A stretch of 64,000 nt of DNA from Vibrio crassostreae 9ZC13 (GCF_000272045.2 NZ_AJYZ02000019.1:956516-1020515); one strand, 5' to 3'; positions 27,615-37,362 are shown, counted from the first letter of the stretch. Translations and numbers: made by a program. Notes: generated from the sequence alone by a model not told the origin.

Positions 27615-29399
27615 TCAGGCAACCGTTACTTGAGAATCGCCCGTTTCTACAATCGATTCTTGTAACAAGCCAGCATAAATACCATTGTGTGCCACCAGCT
27701 GTTGATGATTACCTTGCTCAACAATTTCACCCTTTTCCAACACCAAAATCGTATCTGAGTGACGAACGGTACTCAAACGGTGTGCAATCGCAATCACAGT
27801 TTTTTCCTTGAAAAGGCGCTGCATTGCTTTTTGAATCAGGTCTTCGGTGATTGAATCTACCGAACTGGTCGCCTCGTCAAGCATCATCAATTGACCACCC
27901 TGTGCAACCGCTCTAGCGAACGAGATAAGCTGTGTTTGCCCTACAGACAAGTTGGAGCCGTTCTTTTCCAAGTGGAAGTCATAACCTTGTGGCAATTGTT
28001 CAATAAACTTATCGGCATAAACATAGCGCGCCGCCTGTTCAACCTCAGTTCTAGATAGATGCGTTTTGCCCAGCGCGATATTGAATTGAATGGTCTCTTC
28101 AAATAAGTGCACGTCTTGCATCATCATTGAGAACAAATGAGCAGAGTCTTCACTTGAGATCTGTGACAGCTCTATTCCATTCAACAAAATGCTGCCTTCA
28201 TAATCTTGGTAGGTTTTAGAGATCAGACGCAGAATCGTCGACTTGCCCGAACCCGTCGAACCCACAAGGGCGATTTGATGCCCTTTCTCCAATACAAACG
28301 AGACATTCTTTAGAACGTAGGGAGAGTCGTCTTTGTAGCGGAAGCTTACGTTCTTAAACTCTAGGCTCACAAACTGTTCAAGCTGTTTCTCAACCTTGTT
28401 AGATGGCAGCAGGTTACGCCCTTCCTCTTCAGTCGGCTCAACAAACAGTTCTTCAATATGGTCAAACGCTGCAAATGAACTCTGAATCGAAGCGATCTGC
28501 GAAGTAAAGTCTCGGATCGGAACAAACACTTTCTCTAAAGTATTGATGAACGCAATCAGCACACCCAAGGTGAGCGCTCCTTCTATCACTTGCTCAGAGC
28601 CATACCAGATCATAATCGCGATAGTGATTGAAGTGATGCCGGAGATAAACGAGAACAAAATCGCATCGTATTTATTGATCTTCTTCTGCGCTCTTAAAAA
28701 CTCATCGGTATAGCCTTGGTAGCGTTGCTCGACTTGCTCTTCCGCTCGGTACATCTGAACGGTTTTCATGCCAAATAAGACTTCTTGTAAAAAGCCAATA
28801 CCGCGAGCCAACGAAGAACGAGTCACCTTATAGAGTGCACGAAGTCGGTTTCGTACATAAACCGTCAAATACATCACTGGTGGCATAATGATCAATACAA
28901 TCATCGTTAACTGCCAATCAATAAAGAACATCATCACTAACAGAGCAATGGTATTGATGCTGTCTTTAACTAGCCCGACAACCGACTGAACAAACGTCTC
29001 GCCGATGGTTTCCAAATCACTGGTTAATCGTGAAAGCGTTACGCCAATCGGTGTGTTATCAAAATAGCTGCGTGGCAGTTTGAGCACGCGAGCAAACAAC
29101 ACTGAGCGCATGTCAGTTATCGTGTATTGCCCGGTTTTACGTAGGTTGTACGAATAGGTGGTATCCACCACATAGCTCGCCACCAGCACGGCAACGAGAT
29201 AGAAGACGTACTCGAGCAGTCCATCCATATCCCCGTGACTCAGGTGAACATCGATCACTTGAATGATCAGCCAAGGGAACAACAAGCTCGTGATGACAGA
29301 AAGAGGAAGCATAGCGATGCCCAGAATCGCAGAGCCTTTGTATTTCTTAGCAAACTTAAAAAAGTGCTTGAGGTACTTGAGATCAACACGTTTTAACAT
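27615..29399 (-). CDS. ABC exporter half-transporter, catalytically complete subunit (MdlB-like)
   Basis: This 594-residue half-transporter has a six-helix membrane domain (about 20-310) and a C-terminal ATPase domain. Walker A is GSTGSGKST near 381, the signature is the variant LSVGQTQL, and Walker B is MMLDEATSSVD near 505 with the catalytic glutamate present. It overlaps the upstream half-transporter by 7 bases, so the two make a heterodimer of the MdlAB/LmrCD type, probably a multidrug or lipid exporter. Substrate unknown. Confidence 0.9.
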   Translation of the reverse strand: MLKRVDLKYLKHFFKFAKKYKGSAILGIAMLPLSVITSLLFPWLIIQVIDVHLSHGDMDGLLEYVFYLVAVLVASYVVDTTYSYNLRKTGQYTITDMRSVLFARVLKLPRSYFDNTPIGVTLSRLTSDLETIGETFVQSVVGLVKDSINTIALLVMMFFIDWQLTMIVLIIMPPVMYLTVYVRNRLRALYKVTRSSLARGIGFLQEVLFGMKTVQMYRAEEQVEQRYQGYTDEFLRAQKKINKYDAILFSFISGITSITIAIMIWYGSEQVIEGALTLGVLIAFINTLEKVFVPIRDFTSQIASIQSSFAAFDHIEELFVEPTEEEGRNLLPSNKVEKQLEQFVSLEFKNVSFRYKDDSPYVLKNVSFVLEKGHQIALVGSTGSGKSTILRLISKTYQDYEGSILLNGIELSQISSEDSAHLFSMMMQDVHLFEETIQFNIALGKTHLSRTEVEQAARYVYADKFIEQLPQGYDFHLEKNGSNLSVGQTQLISFARAVAQGGQLMMLDEATSSVDSITEDLIQKAMQRLFKEKTVIAIAHRLSTVRHSDTILVLEKGEIVEQGNHQQLVAHNGIYAGLLQESIVETGDSQVTVA

Positions 29400-31156
29400 G
29401 CTGCTGCCTCCGTTTCATTCTGCTGTAGTTGCCATGTATCGTAATAGTAATCACAGGTTTTCAATAACGTGGCGTGGTCGCCCTTCGCGATCACTTTACC
29501 TTCGTTCAACACGATGACTTCATCCATATATTCAAGGGCATTAACGCGGTGTGAAACCACAAGAACCGATTGATTTTCCAAACGTTTAAACAAACCTTCC
29601 AAGATCTTACGTTCTGTTTCATAGTCGACAGCCGATAGAACGTTATCCATGATGATCAGGTCGGTGGGTTGCAATAAAGCACGCGCAATACTTAAGCGCT
29701 GCTTCTGACCACCTGACAACATGATCCCTTTCTCACCGACTAAGGTTTGATCGCCGTGTTCAAAACGTGTCACATCACTAGCCAACTGGCTGAGCTCTAG
29801 CACTTCATCAACCTGACTCTTTGCCAAATCGGTATCTAGGCTACCAAAGCGGATATTGTCTTCGACGGTTGCTGAAAACAGGTAAGGGTCTTGAGTCACG
29901 GTTTTCACGTAACGGCGTAAGTCACTGCGTGAGAAGCTAGTGACATCTCTTTCACCAAGGAAAACAGAACCTTGTGGTACATCCAAGTGGTGGTTTAAGC
30001 AGTTCACTAATGTCGTTTTACCCGCTCCGATCCCGCCTAACACACCCACTTTCTTACCTGCTGGAATATCAAAGCTGATGTCATCGAGAATCACGCGTTC
30101 TTCACCTGAATAGCTGAAGCTGAGGTTGCGAACAGAAAACGTTTTTCCCTTCAGTGATTCAACATCTAGTTCAGTCAGCTTATCTTCATCAAGCTCCGGG
30201 ACTTTGGCATTAAGAATGGTTTGTGCACTTTGAATACCTACCATGCCACGCTGATAAATGGTCGCGATTCTGCCAAGTTGCATCAATGGCATAGCGAGCA
30301 AAACCGAGTAAGTCAGAAAGGCGGTAATCTCACCAAGTGTGAGTTCCTGTCTCATTAACATGTAGCCACCAAGCCCAAGAATGATGATTTTCATCAGGTC
30401 ATTGGCGTAGTCGAGTACCGGCATAAAGAAGACTTGAATGCGTGTAATTTTAAGGCGGCATTCAAGCAATAACTGGTTCAGTTTTTCAGTTTCAGCTTTC
30501 ACCCAGGGTGACATCTGCTGGCTCTTAATGAGATCAATCCCAGACAGGTAACTCATTAGCTGAGCAGACAGATTTTGTAGGCGCTTCATGTGCTCTAAAT
30601 GCAGTATTTTCATACGCTTGAAGCCCACACGGAAAATCACAAAAGCGATTGAGATAGGAATGATCGAATACAGTGTGAGTTCTGGCGATATGCGCCACAT
30701 GTAAAGAGGCGTCAACGACAACGCAAGCAAGGCATTGAAGAACTGCAAGAAGCCGACACCAAACATCAGTCGAATGCCACTAAGGTCATTGTTGATAATC
30801 GAGATCAGTCGACCCGAAGCAAAGCGTTCGTGAAAGCTGCTCGGTAAGCGATTCAACTTTTGTAGAAGTGTACTTTTAAGTGCGGCCTCTGTAATTCGCC
30901 CCGGATTAAGCGCATAGATACGAGACAGAATTCTCACCACCACCATGGCAACCGACATCCCGACCACAATCCAAACATAGGTTTGAAGCTGTTGGTGGCC
31001 AGTTGAAGAGGCATCATCAATCAAATCTATCGCCAATTGGATATAACGAGGGATCTCTACTTGTAACCAGTTGACGAGAAAGATGAACACAATCGCCAAT
31101 AAGTACGAGGTGCGATTCATGCGCAGATAATGGGCAATAAACTGTCTTTTATTCAT
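29393..31156 (-). CDS. ABC exporter half-transporter, degenerate-site subunit (MdlA-like)
   Basis: The 587-residue partner has the same layout. Walker A is GGIGAGKTT near 372 and the signature LSGGQKQR is canonical. After Walker B the sequence reads IIMDNVLSAVD near 504, with asparagine where the catalytic glutamate should be. Such asymmetry is typical of heterodimeric exporters with one non-hydrolysing site. It is the first gene of the pair, with AAAGAA before the ATG. Confidence 0.9.
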   Translation of the reverse strand: MNKRQFIAHYLRMNRTSYLLAIVFIFLVNWLQVEIPRYIQLAIDLIDDASSTGHQQLQTYVWIVVGMSVAMVVVRILSRIYALNPGRITEAALKSTLLQKLNRLPSSFHERFASGRLISIINNDLSGIRLMFGVGFLQFFNALLALSLTPLYMWRISPELTLYSIIPISIAFVIFRVGFKRMKILHLEHMKRLQNLSAQLMSYLSGIDLIKSQQMSPWVKAETEKLNQLLLECRLKITRIQVFFMPVLDYANDLMKIIILGLGGYMLMRQELTLGEITAFLTYSVLLAMPLMQLGRIATIYQRGMVGIQSAQTILNAKVPELDEDKLTELDVESLKGKTFSVRNLSFSYSGEERVILDDISFDIPAGKKVGVLGGIGAGKTTLVNCLNHHLDVPQGSVFLGERDVTSFSRSDLRRYVKTVTQDPYLFSATVEDNIRFGSLDTDLAKSQVDEVLELSQLASDVTRFEHGDQTLVGEKGIMLSGGQKQRLSIARALLQPTDLIIMDNVLSAVDYETERKILEGLFKRLENQSVLVVSHRVNALEYMDEVIVLNEGKVIAKGDHATLLKTCDYYYDTWQLQQNETEAAAC

Positions 31157-31328
31157 AGTATTCTTTGTTTAGGGCAGGCTCACAGCGAGATTTAACGATA
31201 TAACCGGGCAGTTAAGCTAGATAGGTTCATCGCTGAGGTAAAGATACATCAAAAACACTTAGTTGACAATATCAACCATATTCAATAATTAGTTTCCGCT
31301 ATTAAATTTTAGCATTGCTAGAAACAAT

Positions 31329-31352
31329 TTTGCCGCCAAAAGTGGCGGCAAA
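31329..31352 (-). terminator. Terminator after the Nudix gene
   Basis: TTTGCCGCC pairs with GGCGGCAAA around six bases; the T tract on the minus strand is interrupted. Confidence 0.65.
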
Positions 31353-31384
31353 TAAATAGCTTAGCAGGCTAGTATTGATAACGG

Positions 31385-31903
31385 CTAAAGCATCTCTTTG
31401 GCAATCAAATGCAGCAAAAAGGTTTCACGTTCAATACTCATGCCCTTCTTAGGGCTCTCTGCCATGGTCTTTTCGTTATGAGCGATCGCTTCATGGATAT
31501 TCATCCACACCGGTTTCATCCCGTTTTTCACTTCATAATCTTCGTAAGCCGTTTCACCAAGCTCACGATCGATCTTGCATGAGTAGCAGTAAGAAATCAT
31601 GTGCATCATGTCTGCATCATCTTTGTACCAAGGACGAAACTCTTCAAAAATGCCGAACGGCTTGATGCTATGGATATTCTTCGCGCCAGTCTCTTCTTCG
31701 AGTTCACGAACCATACCTGCGATCACATCTTCCCCTTCATCCAAACCACCACCAGGAATGGTGTAGTCGTGATAACGCTCTGTATACAGCATCAGAATGT
31801 CTTCACCATCTAACACAATGGCACGGGCAGCGTTGCGCTTATAGACCGTTTTATTGTCTAGATGGTCGATATCAGGATGGATGGTTGTTTTTAGGTGTCT
31901 CAT
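31385..31903 (-). CDS. Nudix hydrolase
   Basis: A 172-residue protein with a full Nudix box, GGGLDEGEDVIAGMVRELEE followed by ETGAK, near residues 51-75. Nudix enzymes cleave nucleoside diphosphate-linked compounds. The preceding AIVLDGEDILMLYTERYHDY matches the first strands of the fold. The particular substrate cannot be told. It is a single gene upstream of the ABC exporter pair. Confidence 0.9.
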   Translation of the reverse strand: MRHLKTTIHPDIDHLDNKTVYKRNAARAIVLDGEDILMLYTERYHDYTIPGGGLDEGEDVIAGMVRELEEETGAKNIHSIKPFGIFEEFRPWYKDDADMMHMISYCYSCKIDRELGETAYEDYEVKNGMKPVWMNIHEAIAHNEKTMAESPKKGMSIERETFLLHLIAKEML

Positions 31904-32205
31904 GATTCTGACTGCTCTACTGAATTTGGCGGCATCATATCATAATCATCAATAGATTCGAGGTTCACAACCGCTAACCAGAACGGATCGGACGGGGATA
32001 TTCCTACGGTAACTTGAATACACTTAGCTTGATCTAACACTCAAAAAGTCGTTAAACATGAAGAAATATCAACCTATTTCAATATCTTGACCAAATTAGG
32101 ACAACCTTTTCTGAAATCTAAAATATACTAATTTCATAGAGCTTCTCATTTGGTTCTGTAGAACTTAACGCATTCGATTATAGAGTTATCACGTAGGAGA
32201 TAGAC
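31904..32205. other. Divergent intergenic region, Nudix / lipoprotein
   Basis: 302 bases with the promoters of both genes. The ribosome binding site TAGGAG lies eight bases before the lipoprotein ATG. Nothing else is clear. Confidence 0.5.
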
Positions 32206-32466
32206 ATGAAGAAAATTGGTTTGATGGCTGTATGTGCCGTTGTATTAGGCGGTTGTGCAAACGACTATGCAGAATATAGCGAGGGCCAACGTGTTTCAGT
32301 CGCTAACCCAGCAGCGGTTTATTGTGTTCAACAAGACGGTGAATTAGACACGGTTACTGAAAACAATCAGCGTACAACTTACTGTGTATTCGATGACGGC
32401 GAGCGCATTGAACAGTGGGAGTACTACCGCAATAACCATGAGCAAGATTCAGAAAACCAAAGTTAA
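32206..32466 (+). CDS. DUF333 family lipoprotein
   Basis: An 86-residue protein with a lipoprotein signal (lipobox VVLGGC, cysteine near residue 18). The mature part has the DUF333 pattern: NPAAVYCVQQDGELD, a second cysteine in TYCVFDDGERI and QWEYYR. These small outer-membrane or periplasmic lipoproteins have no established function; some are labelled putative hemolysin without proof. A good ribosome binding site supports the start. Confidence 0.85.
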   Translation: MKKIGLMAVCAVVLGGCANDYAEYSEGQRVSVANPAAVYCVQQDGELDTVTENNQRTTYCVFDDGERIEQWEYYRNNHEQDSENQS

Positions 32467-32504
32467 TCACTGTAAAAAACACATGAGCCTTCTGGCACAA
32501 TGTT

Positions 32505-32627
32505 ATGGGCGATGATTACGTTCGAGCGGTTAAAAACATCGCTGAAGAAGGCACTGAGCTTCTAGCTTACTGTCTGATTGCCTTTGCGAGTTTAAAGACC
32601 GTTATTGGCATCACGAGAAAGAAATAA
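32505..32627 (+). CDS. Possible 40-residue membrane peptide or remnant of a larger gene
   Basis: An open frame encodes a charged N-terminus (MGDDYVRAVKNIAEEGTELL) followed by a hydrophobic segment (AYCLIAFASLKTVIGI) and a basic end. Codon use looks like the surrounding genes. There is no clear ribosome binding site. The EEGTELL motif before a membrane helix recalls the ends of larger membrane proteins, so it could be a 3' remnant. It lies 38 bases after the lipoprotein stop. Confidence 0.3.
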   Translation: MGDDYVRAVKNIAEEGTELLAYCLIAFASLKTVIGITRKK

Positions 32628-32631
32628 TCAC

Positions 32632-33510
32632 CTATCGCCACCAGCGATGTGTGTGATCCGATTCCGGATCTAAATAACGATTCAATAAAGTCAGGTTAGT
32701 ATCTAGTAGAGCTAGGTATTCCCTGACTTTTTTTACATCGGTACCCACTGAAGTCTGCTGGATACAGCGCTCCAATGCTGGGAGTAAACTCTCCACAATG
32801 TCAAAGTCAGATGAACGTCCAACGAGCTCTTTGGCAGTGATCAATGCTTCCAAAGACAGTCTTTCTGGCTCTCGTCTAACCAACTCTAAATCTCGCTTAA
32901 ATGCGCCCGCACAAACACCTTCAAGATAAACTCGGTAGGTCGTCAGTACGTCCATCAACAGAAACAATTGCCCCTGAGCACTTTGATGTGGGTATGGCAC
33001 CGCAACATGAGCCTCCAACCTGCGATCTATTTGCTGCTCTACCCCAAGTGCGGAACACTTCTCGATGAGAACTTTAAGCAAACCTTGCTCGCCCATGAGC
33101 GATTGAATCTCGAATATACGTTGTAAATGGTAGTCATTCGAAACGAATGTCACTTGCACACTTTGCCCGCGAGTAAACAGCCCGCTTGCAATCATCTCTG
33201 AGGCCAAGTTCTGTATGTTCTCGACAGTGTTGGTCGAGTGCTGCTCGAGCAAAATCGCCCCTAAAGAAAACGGATGTTCACGCTGCTTTTCAAGCTTTCT
33301 AAAGTACTGGTGCATCGCGTCGGCTTCAGACAGTGTTTGCCCTTTTGTTAGCCCACCACAAAATGCTACCGCAGTTTGCTGATTCGACTCTTCTACCAAA
33401 GGCTCCGCCAGATACTCAACCAAAGCATCAACTCGACTGATTCCTTCATCAGTCAATTTATTCTCATTAAGTCGCTTACCCAGCACAATAAGGAGGTGAT
33501 TAATGCTCAT
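32632..33510 (-). CDS. DUF218 (YdcF/SanA-type) protein
   Basis: The 292-residue protein has the DUF218 fold: LLIVLGKRL near residue 7, AFCGGLTKGQTLSEADAM near 50, the glutamate/asparagine motif QHSTNTVENI near 90, and TFVSNDYHLQR near 120. Members act in envelope-related processes or bind nucleotides, but the role of this type is unclear. There is no membrane segment, so it is cytoplasmic like YdcF. The C-terminal 100 residues are a helical extension. Confidence 0.8.
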   Translation of the reverse strand: MSINHLLIVLGKRLNENKLTDEGISRVDALVEYLAEPLVEESNQQTAVAFCGGLTKGQTLSEADAMHQYFRKLEKQREHPFSLGAILLEQHSTNTVENIQNLASEMIASGLFTRGQSVQVTFVSNDYHLQRIFEIQSLMGEQGLLKVLIEKCSALGVEQQIDRRLEAHVAVPYPHQSAQGQLFLLMDVLTTYRVYLEGVCAGAFKRDLELVRREPERLSLEALITAKELVGRSSDFDIVESLLPALERCIQQTSVGTDVKKVREYLALLDTNLTLLNRYLDPESDHTHRWWR

Positions 33511-33866
33511 TTTATGTTCAAGTCTCGTTTTGGGGATTAGATGGAGTGAATTATGTATACAATACTTGTTAACAAAAGTATTTTGAAATTCTTATATGTT
33601 GCTCGCAATAATGCTCACTATTGATAGCGACATCTTAGGTAATACAAGAATAAACGTGTCGCTTTACAGCAAACATAGCACGCTCTTGTATTTCATCGCT
33701 CTATGCTTGTTAGCACTGGTCGATAAAAGAGCCCTTTCAATCAATGAATACGCTCAATCGCATAACTATTTCACCCAAAGAACAGGTTCACTCAAAGAAG
33801 TGCAACTAACTAAATACAAATTTTACACAGAGTTCGTCCATCGAACCGTCTTCACAGGAAGTTACT
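33511..33866. other. Divergent intergenic region, DUF218 / sdaA
   Basis: 356 bases with both promoters. An AT-rich inverted repeat (AATACTT, eight bases, AAGTATT) at 33561-33582 encloses TTGTTAACAA and may be an operator. An overlapping 117-codon frame is not credible. Confidence 0.45.
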
Positions 33867-35237
33867 ATGCTGTCTATTTTCGATATCTACAAAATTGGGG
33901 TTGGGCCATCCAGCTCCCACACAAATGGACCAATGATCGCTGGGTTTAACTTTACCCAAAAAATTGATGCTCAGCTTAAGCAAGTGAAGCGTATTCAAAT
34001 CGACTTATACGGCTCGTTATCATTGACGGGTATTGGTCACCACACAGACAGAGCGACCTTGTTAGGTTTGCTAGGTAACCGCCCCGACACCATTAAAATC
34101 ACCAGTGCTAACCAAGCGATGCGTAAGGCGATTGAAGATAAATCTCTATTGGTTAGCGGTAACCATGAAATTTATTTCGATGTAGAAAGCGATCTGCTCT
34201 TCCACAAGACCAACCTTCCGTTGCATGAAAATGGTATGACTATCTCTGCCTTTGACGAAAGCGGCAGCCTTCTGGATATGGAAACCTACTACTCGATTGG
34301 TGGTGGCTTTATCGCAACCGCTGATGAGCTACAAAACGGCAAACAGGAAGCAGAAACTCAAGTTGAGTTCCCTTTCTCTTCTGCTGATCAGTTGCTTGAA
34401 CTATCCGAACAACAAGGACTGAGCCTTGGTGGCTTAATTCTACGTAACGAAGTTTCATTCCAAGGTATGGATGTGATTGACCAGAAAGCCGACCAAATTT
34501 GGAAGGTGATGTCTCTGTGTATGCAGCGTGGCTTTGACACGGAAGGCATCCTTGATGGCGGCCTAGAAGTCACTCGTCGAGCACCTGCTCTGCTTAAAAA
34601 GCTTGAAGCGAATGCCTCGATTGAAAACGATCCAATGGAGATCATGGATTGGATTAACCTATTTGCCTTTGCCGTGAGTGAAGAGAATGCAGCGGGCGGT
34701 CAGGTCGTGACATCACCTACTAATGGTGCGGCTGGCGTTATTCCTGCGGTTTTGATGTACTACCATCGTTTCATCAAAGAGCTAGACACTAAGCAGCTTA
34801 AAGACTTCTTGGCTGTCTCTGGTGCAATCGGCATCTTATACAAAACCAACGCTTCGATTTCTGGCGCAGAGGTAGGTTGTCAGGGTGAAGTCGGCGTTTC
34901 TTCATCAATGGCCGCAGCAGGCCTAACTGCCCTACGTGGTGGTAGCAACGAACAGATTTGTATTGCCGCTGAGATCGCGATGGAACACTCACTGGGCATG
35001 ACATGCGATCCGATCGGCGGACTTGTTCAGGTGCCATGTATCGAACGTAACGCAATGGGTGCAATGAAAGCCATCAATGCATCGCGCATGGCGTTGAAAC
35101 GTACCAGCAAGTGTCTTATCTCGTTAGACAAGGTTATCGAGACCATGTATCAAACAGGTAAAGACATGAACAAGAAGTACCGTGAAACTTCTCTAGGCGG
35201 CCTAGCCGTGATCCACATGGCACCACCGTGTGAATAG
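33867..35237 (+). CDS. sdaA: L-serine ammonia-lyase, iron-sulfur type
   Basis: The 456-residue enzyme deaminates L-serine to pyruvate and ammonia with a [4Fe-4S] cluster. The N-terminus MLSIFDIYKIGVGPSSSHT is the classic phosphate/serine-binding start of single-chain SdaA/SdaB enzymes. Likely cluster cysteines are in SGAEVGCQGEVG, GMTCDPIGG and VQVPCIERNAMGA. AGGAAG precedes the ATG. Downstream lies an atypical POT-family transporter in its own unit. Confidence 0.95.
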   Translation: MLSIFDIYKIGVGPSSSHTNGPMIAGFNFTQKIDAQLKQVKRIQIDLYGSLSLTGIGHHTDRATLLGLLGNRPDTIKITSANQAMRKAIEDKSLLVSGNHEIYFDVESDLLFHKTNLPLHENGMTISAFDESGSLLDMETYYSIGGGFIATADELQNGKQEAETQVEFPFSSADQLLELSEQQGLSLGGLILRNEVSFQGMDVIDQKADQIWKVMSLCMQRGFDTEGILDGGLEVTRRAPALLKKLEANASIENDPMEIMDWINLFAFAVSEENAAGGQVVTSPTNGAAGVIPAVLMYYHRFIKELDTKQLKDFLAVSGAIGILYKTNASISGAEVGCQGEVGVSSSMAAAGLTALRGGSNEQICIAAEIAMEHSLGMTCDPIGGLVQVPCIERNAMGAMKAINASRMALKRTSKCLISLDKVIETMYQTGKDMNKKYRETSLGGLAVIHMAPPCE

Positions 35238-35683
35238 CTAGTTGCGGTGAATAGTCGAGATACAGAGAATAGTTGACACGCACGACGAGAAATCGCCTCA
35301 CTCAGAACCGTTATTGTAAACTTAGTTTTCGATATCCAAACAAAGGCCAGCCACCAAGCTGGCTTTTTTATTGGCTAAAATCCAACAGCCAATTGAAAGT
35401 GACACTCACTTGAACATTTTACAAGATGACCAATGTTAACTTTTCCTTTATCCGTTCATTACTTAGCCACAAATGAAGGTAGTTAAATTTCTCACAGTTA
35501 TGCATCCATTATCAAAATCTAACATTGCAAATTTCATTCATGAGAAATATCAATGCACTCATAAGAAAAGGTATATCGAGTAAAGTTCTGTTTGGGATGC
35601 ATGTTTCATTTTATGTATTGCTAGTGATGGTATTATAATTAGGTTATTACACTACATCTTAATACTAATGTGAGAATAAAATA
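35238..35683. other. Intergenic region, sdaA to POT transporter
   Basis: 446 bases holding the sdaA terminator and an AT-rich promoter region for the transporter. No RNA or palindrome of note is seen. Confidence 0.5.
35344..35371 (+). terminator. Terminator after sdaA
   Basis: GCCAGC pairs with GCTGGC around six bases and is followed by TTTTTT. Confidence 0.8.
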
Positions 35684-37162
35684 ATGTGGAATAGATTAAA
35701 CAAATCAATGATGTTCTGCCAAATGATGTTTGGACTTTCGTTCTATGGCGTCATGGTGATCTTGACTCGTTTCTTCCTTGAAGATCTTAACTACAATGAA
35801 GCCGACACAATGATGGTTGTTGGTGCTTTCTCTGCAATCGGACCGCTATTTGCTATCGCAGGTGGCTTTATCGCCGACAAGTTTTTAGGCGCTTACCGAT
35901 CTTTAACCATTGCCTTCCTAGGGTTCGCAAGTGGTTACGTTCTACTGGTACTTGGTGCAGCAGCAACCAATGTTCCGATGGCATTATGTGGTATTGCGTT
36001 AGCAAGTTATGCACGTGGTTTGATGTCCCCTTCTTACCCAAGTCTTTACAAACGCACGTTCAAAACTCAAGAAGATTTTGAGAACTGCTACCCAATCAAC
36101 TACTCAGTAAACAATATTGGTGCTCTGTTAGGCCAATACCTGTTCCCAATGCTAGTACTTGTTGTTGGTTTCCACGGTGGTTTCCTTCTTTCAGCGGTTC
36201 TAGCCGGTGCTGCGCTTCTGATGATGATCTTTGTTCGCAAAGGCCTTGTTGAAGCAAGTGCTGAAATCGACCAAAAACCAGTAAGCACTAAAAACTGGGC
36301 AGCGTTCCTTGGTCTTTCTGCCGCTATGATTGGCTTGGTATTCTTCATGTTCTCGAACATGGATATTGGCCAAAACATCGTATACGCAATTGGCGGTGCA
36401 GCAATCGTCTACTTTGTTTCTTTGATGTTGAAATCGAAGAAATCAGACATGCTGAAAATGGGCACTATTTTAATCATCACATTCCTGACGACATGTTTCT
36501 TCGTGTACTACGGTCAGATGATGACTTCGATGACAATGGTAGCGATCAACACAATGCGTGGCGATCTATTTGGTTTTATCCCTGTTGCACCTGAAGCTTC
36601 AATGGCAATGAACCCACTATGGTGTATGGTTGCTGGTCCTATCATCGCGGGTATCTTCTCTAGCCTAGAAAAGAAAAACATTAACTTCTCAACTGCAACC
36701 AAAGTCGGTTTCTCTTTCATCCTTACGGCTATCGCTTTCGGTATCCTTACGATGGCAGTAACGACAGTTGGTGACGATGTTCTGATCCGCCCAGAAGTCT
36801 TCCTAGCGATTCACTTCTTCCTAGCATTCGGTGAAGTGATTGTAGGTTCAATGGTTGTAGCCTTCATCCTGTCTGTTGCACCTAAGCACATTGAAAACTT
36901 CTCAGTAAGCTTGTTCTCTGTTGCTATCGCACTATCAGGCATTGTTGGCGCGGTATTCTCAACGTCTATTGCACTAGAGAAAGGTCAAGAGATCACACAA
37001 GAGATCGTGCAAACGGTTTACGGTGATTACTTCCAAATGCTGACTGTTCTTGCCGTCGTGATGGTAGGTATCGCAATGGCAGCATCGTTCATTATTCGTA
37101 AGATGCTAGAAGCTGCGAAAGCCGCTGAAGAAACGATTGAACTAGAGCAAGCAAACAGCTAA
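35684..37162 (+). CDS. POT/PTR2-family peptide transporter, atypical
   Basis: The 492-residue protein has about twelve to fourteen membrane helices. GGFIADKFLGAYRSL and NYSVNNIGALLG match the loop 2-3 and helix 5 motifs of proton-coupled oligopeptide transporters. The helix 1 ExxERF motif used for proton coupling is absent: the aligned stretch reads MMFGLSFYGVMVIL. This points to a divergent subgroup with altered coupling or substrate. It is a single gene with its own terminator. Confidence 0.8.
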   Translation: MWNRLNKSMMFCQMMFGLSFYGVMVILTRFFLEDLNYNEADTMMVVGAFSAIGPLFAIAGGFIADKFLGAYRSLTIAFLGFASGYVLLVLGAAATNVPMALCGIALASYARGLMSPSYPSLYKRTFKTQEDFENCYPINYSVNNIGALLGQYLFPMLVLVVGFHGGFLLSAVLAGAALLMMIFVRKGLVEASAEIDQKPVSTKNWAAFLGLSAAMIGLVFFMFSNMDIGQNIVYAIGGAAIVYFVSLMLKSKKSDMLKMGTILIITFLTTCFFVYYGQMMTSMTMVAINTMRGDLFGFIPVAPEASMAMNPLWCMVAGPIIAGIFSSLEKKNINFSTATKVGFSFILTAIAFGILTMAVTTVGDDVLIRPEVFLAIHFFLAFGEVIVGSMVVAFILSVAPKHIENFSVSLFSVAIALSGIVGAVFSTSIALEKGQEITQEIVQTVYGDYFQMLTVLAVVMVGIAMAASFIIRKMLEAAKAAEETIELEQANS

Positions 37163-37190
37163 TTCTGTTCGCTGAGTAAAATCAATCCTA

Positions 37191-37223
37191 AGAGCCCTTT
37201 AGTTTTCTAAAGGGCTCTTTTTT
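37191..37223 (+). terminator. Terminator after the POT transporter
   Basis: AGAGCCCTTTAG pairs with CTAAAGGGCTCT around TTTT and is followed by a run of T. Confidence 0.9.
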
Positions 37224-37289
37224 GTAGGATCCGTTTCTCAATAGGATCTGTCGTATAAGTTAGGTAGTACATGTGTAAATAAAAGTAAA

Positions 37290-37304
37290 TGATAACTATT
37301 AGTA
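37290..37304. promoter_or_regulatory. fur box: Fur-box-like site
   Basis: TGATAACTATTAGTA matches the 7-1-7 Fur consensus (TGATAATNATTATCA) at 11 of 14 positions. It lies about 60 bases before a siderophore-interacting protein gene, as expected for iron control. Confidence 0.55.
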
Positions 37305-37362
37305 TTGAGTGTTTTTTAGTTCAGGATTATGATGTGGAAATCCAAATCTAAGAGAGCCTTAT

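Noticed and set aside
31955..31985. TTCGAGGTTCACAACC as a tRNA T-arm
   Set aside because: No cloverleaf can be formed around it and there is no CCA end.
33596..33949. 117-codon open frame overlapping the sdaA start
   Set aside because: It overlaps the well-supported L-serine deaminase start in another frame, has no ribosome binding site and no recognisable family.
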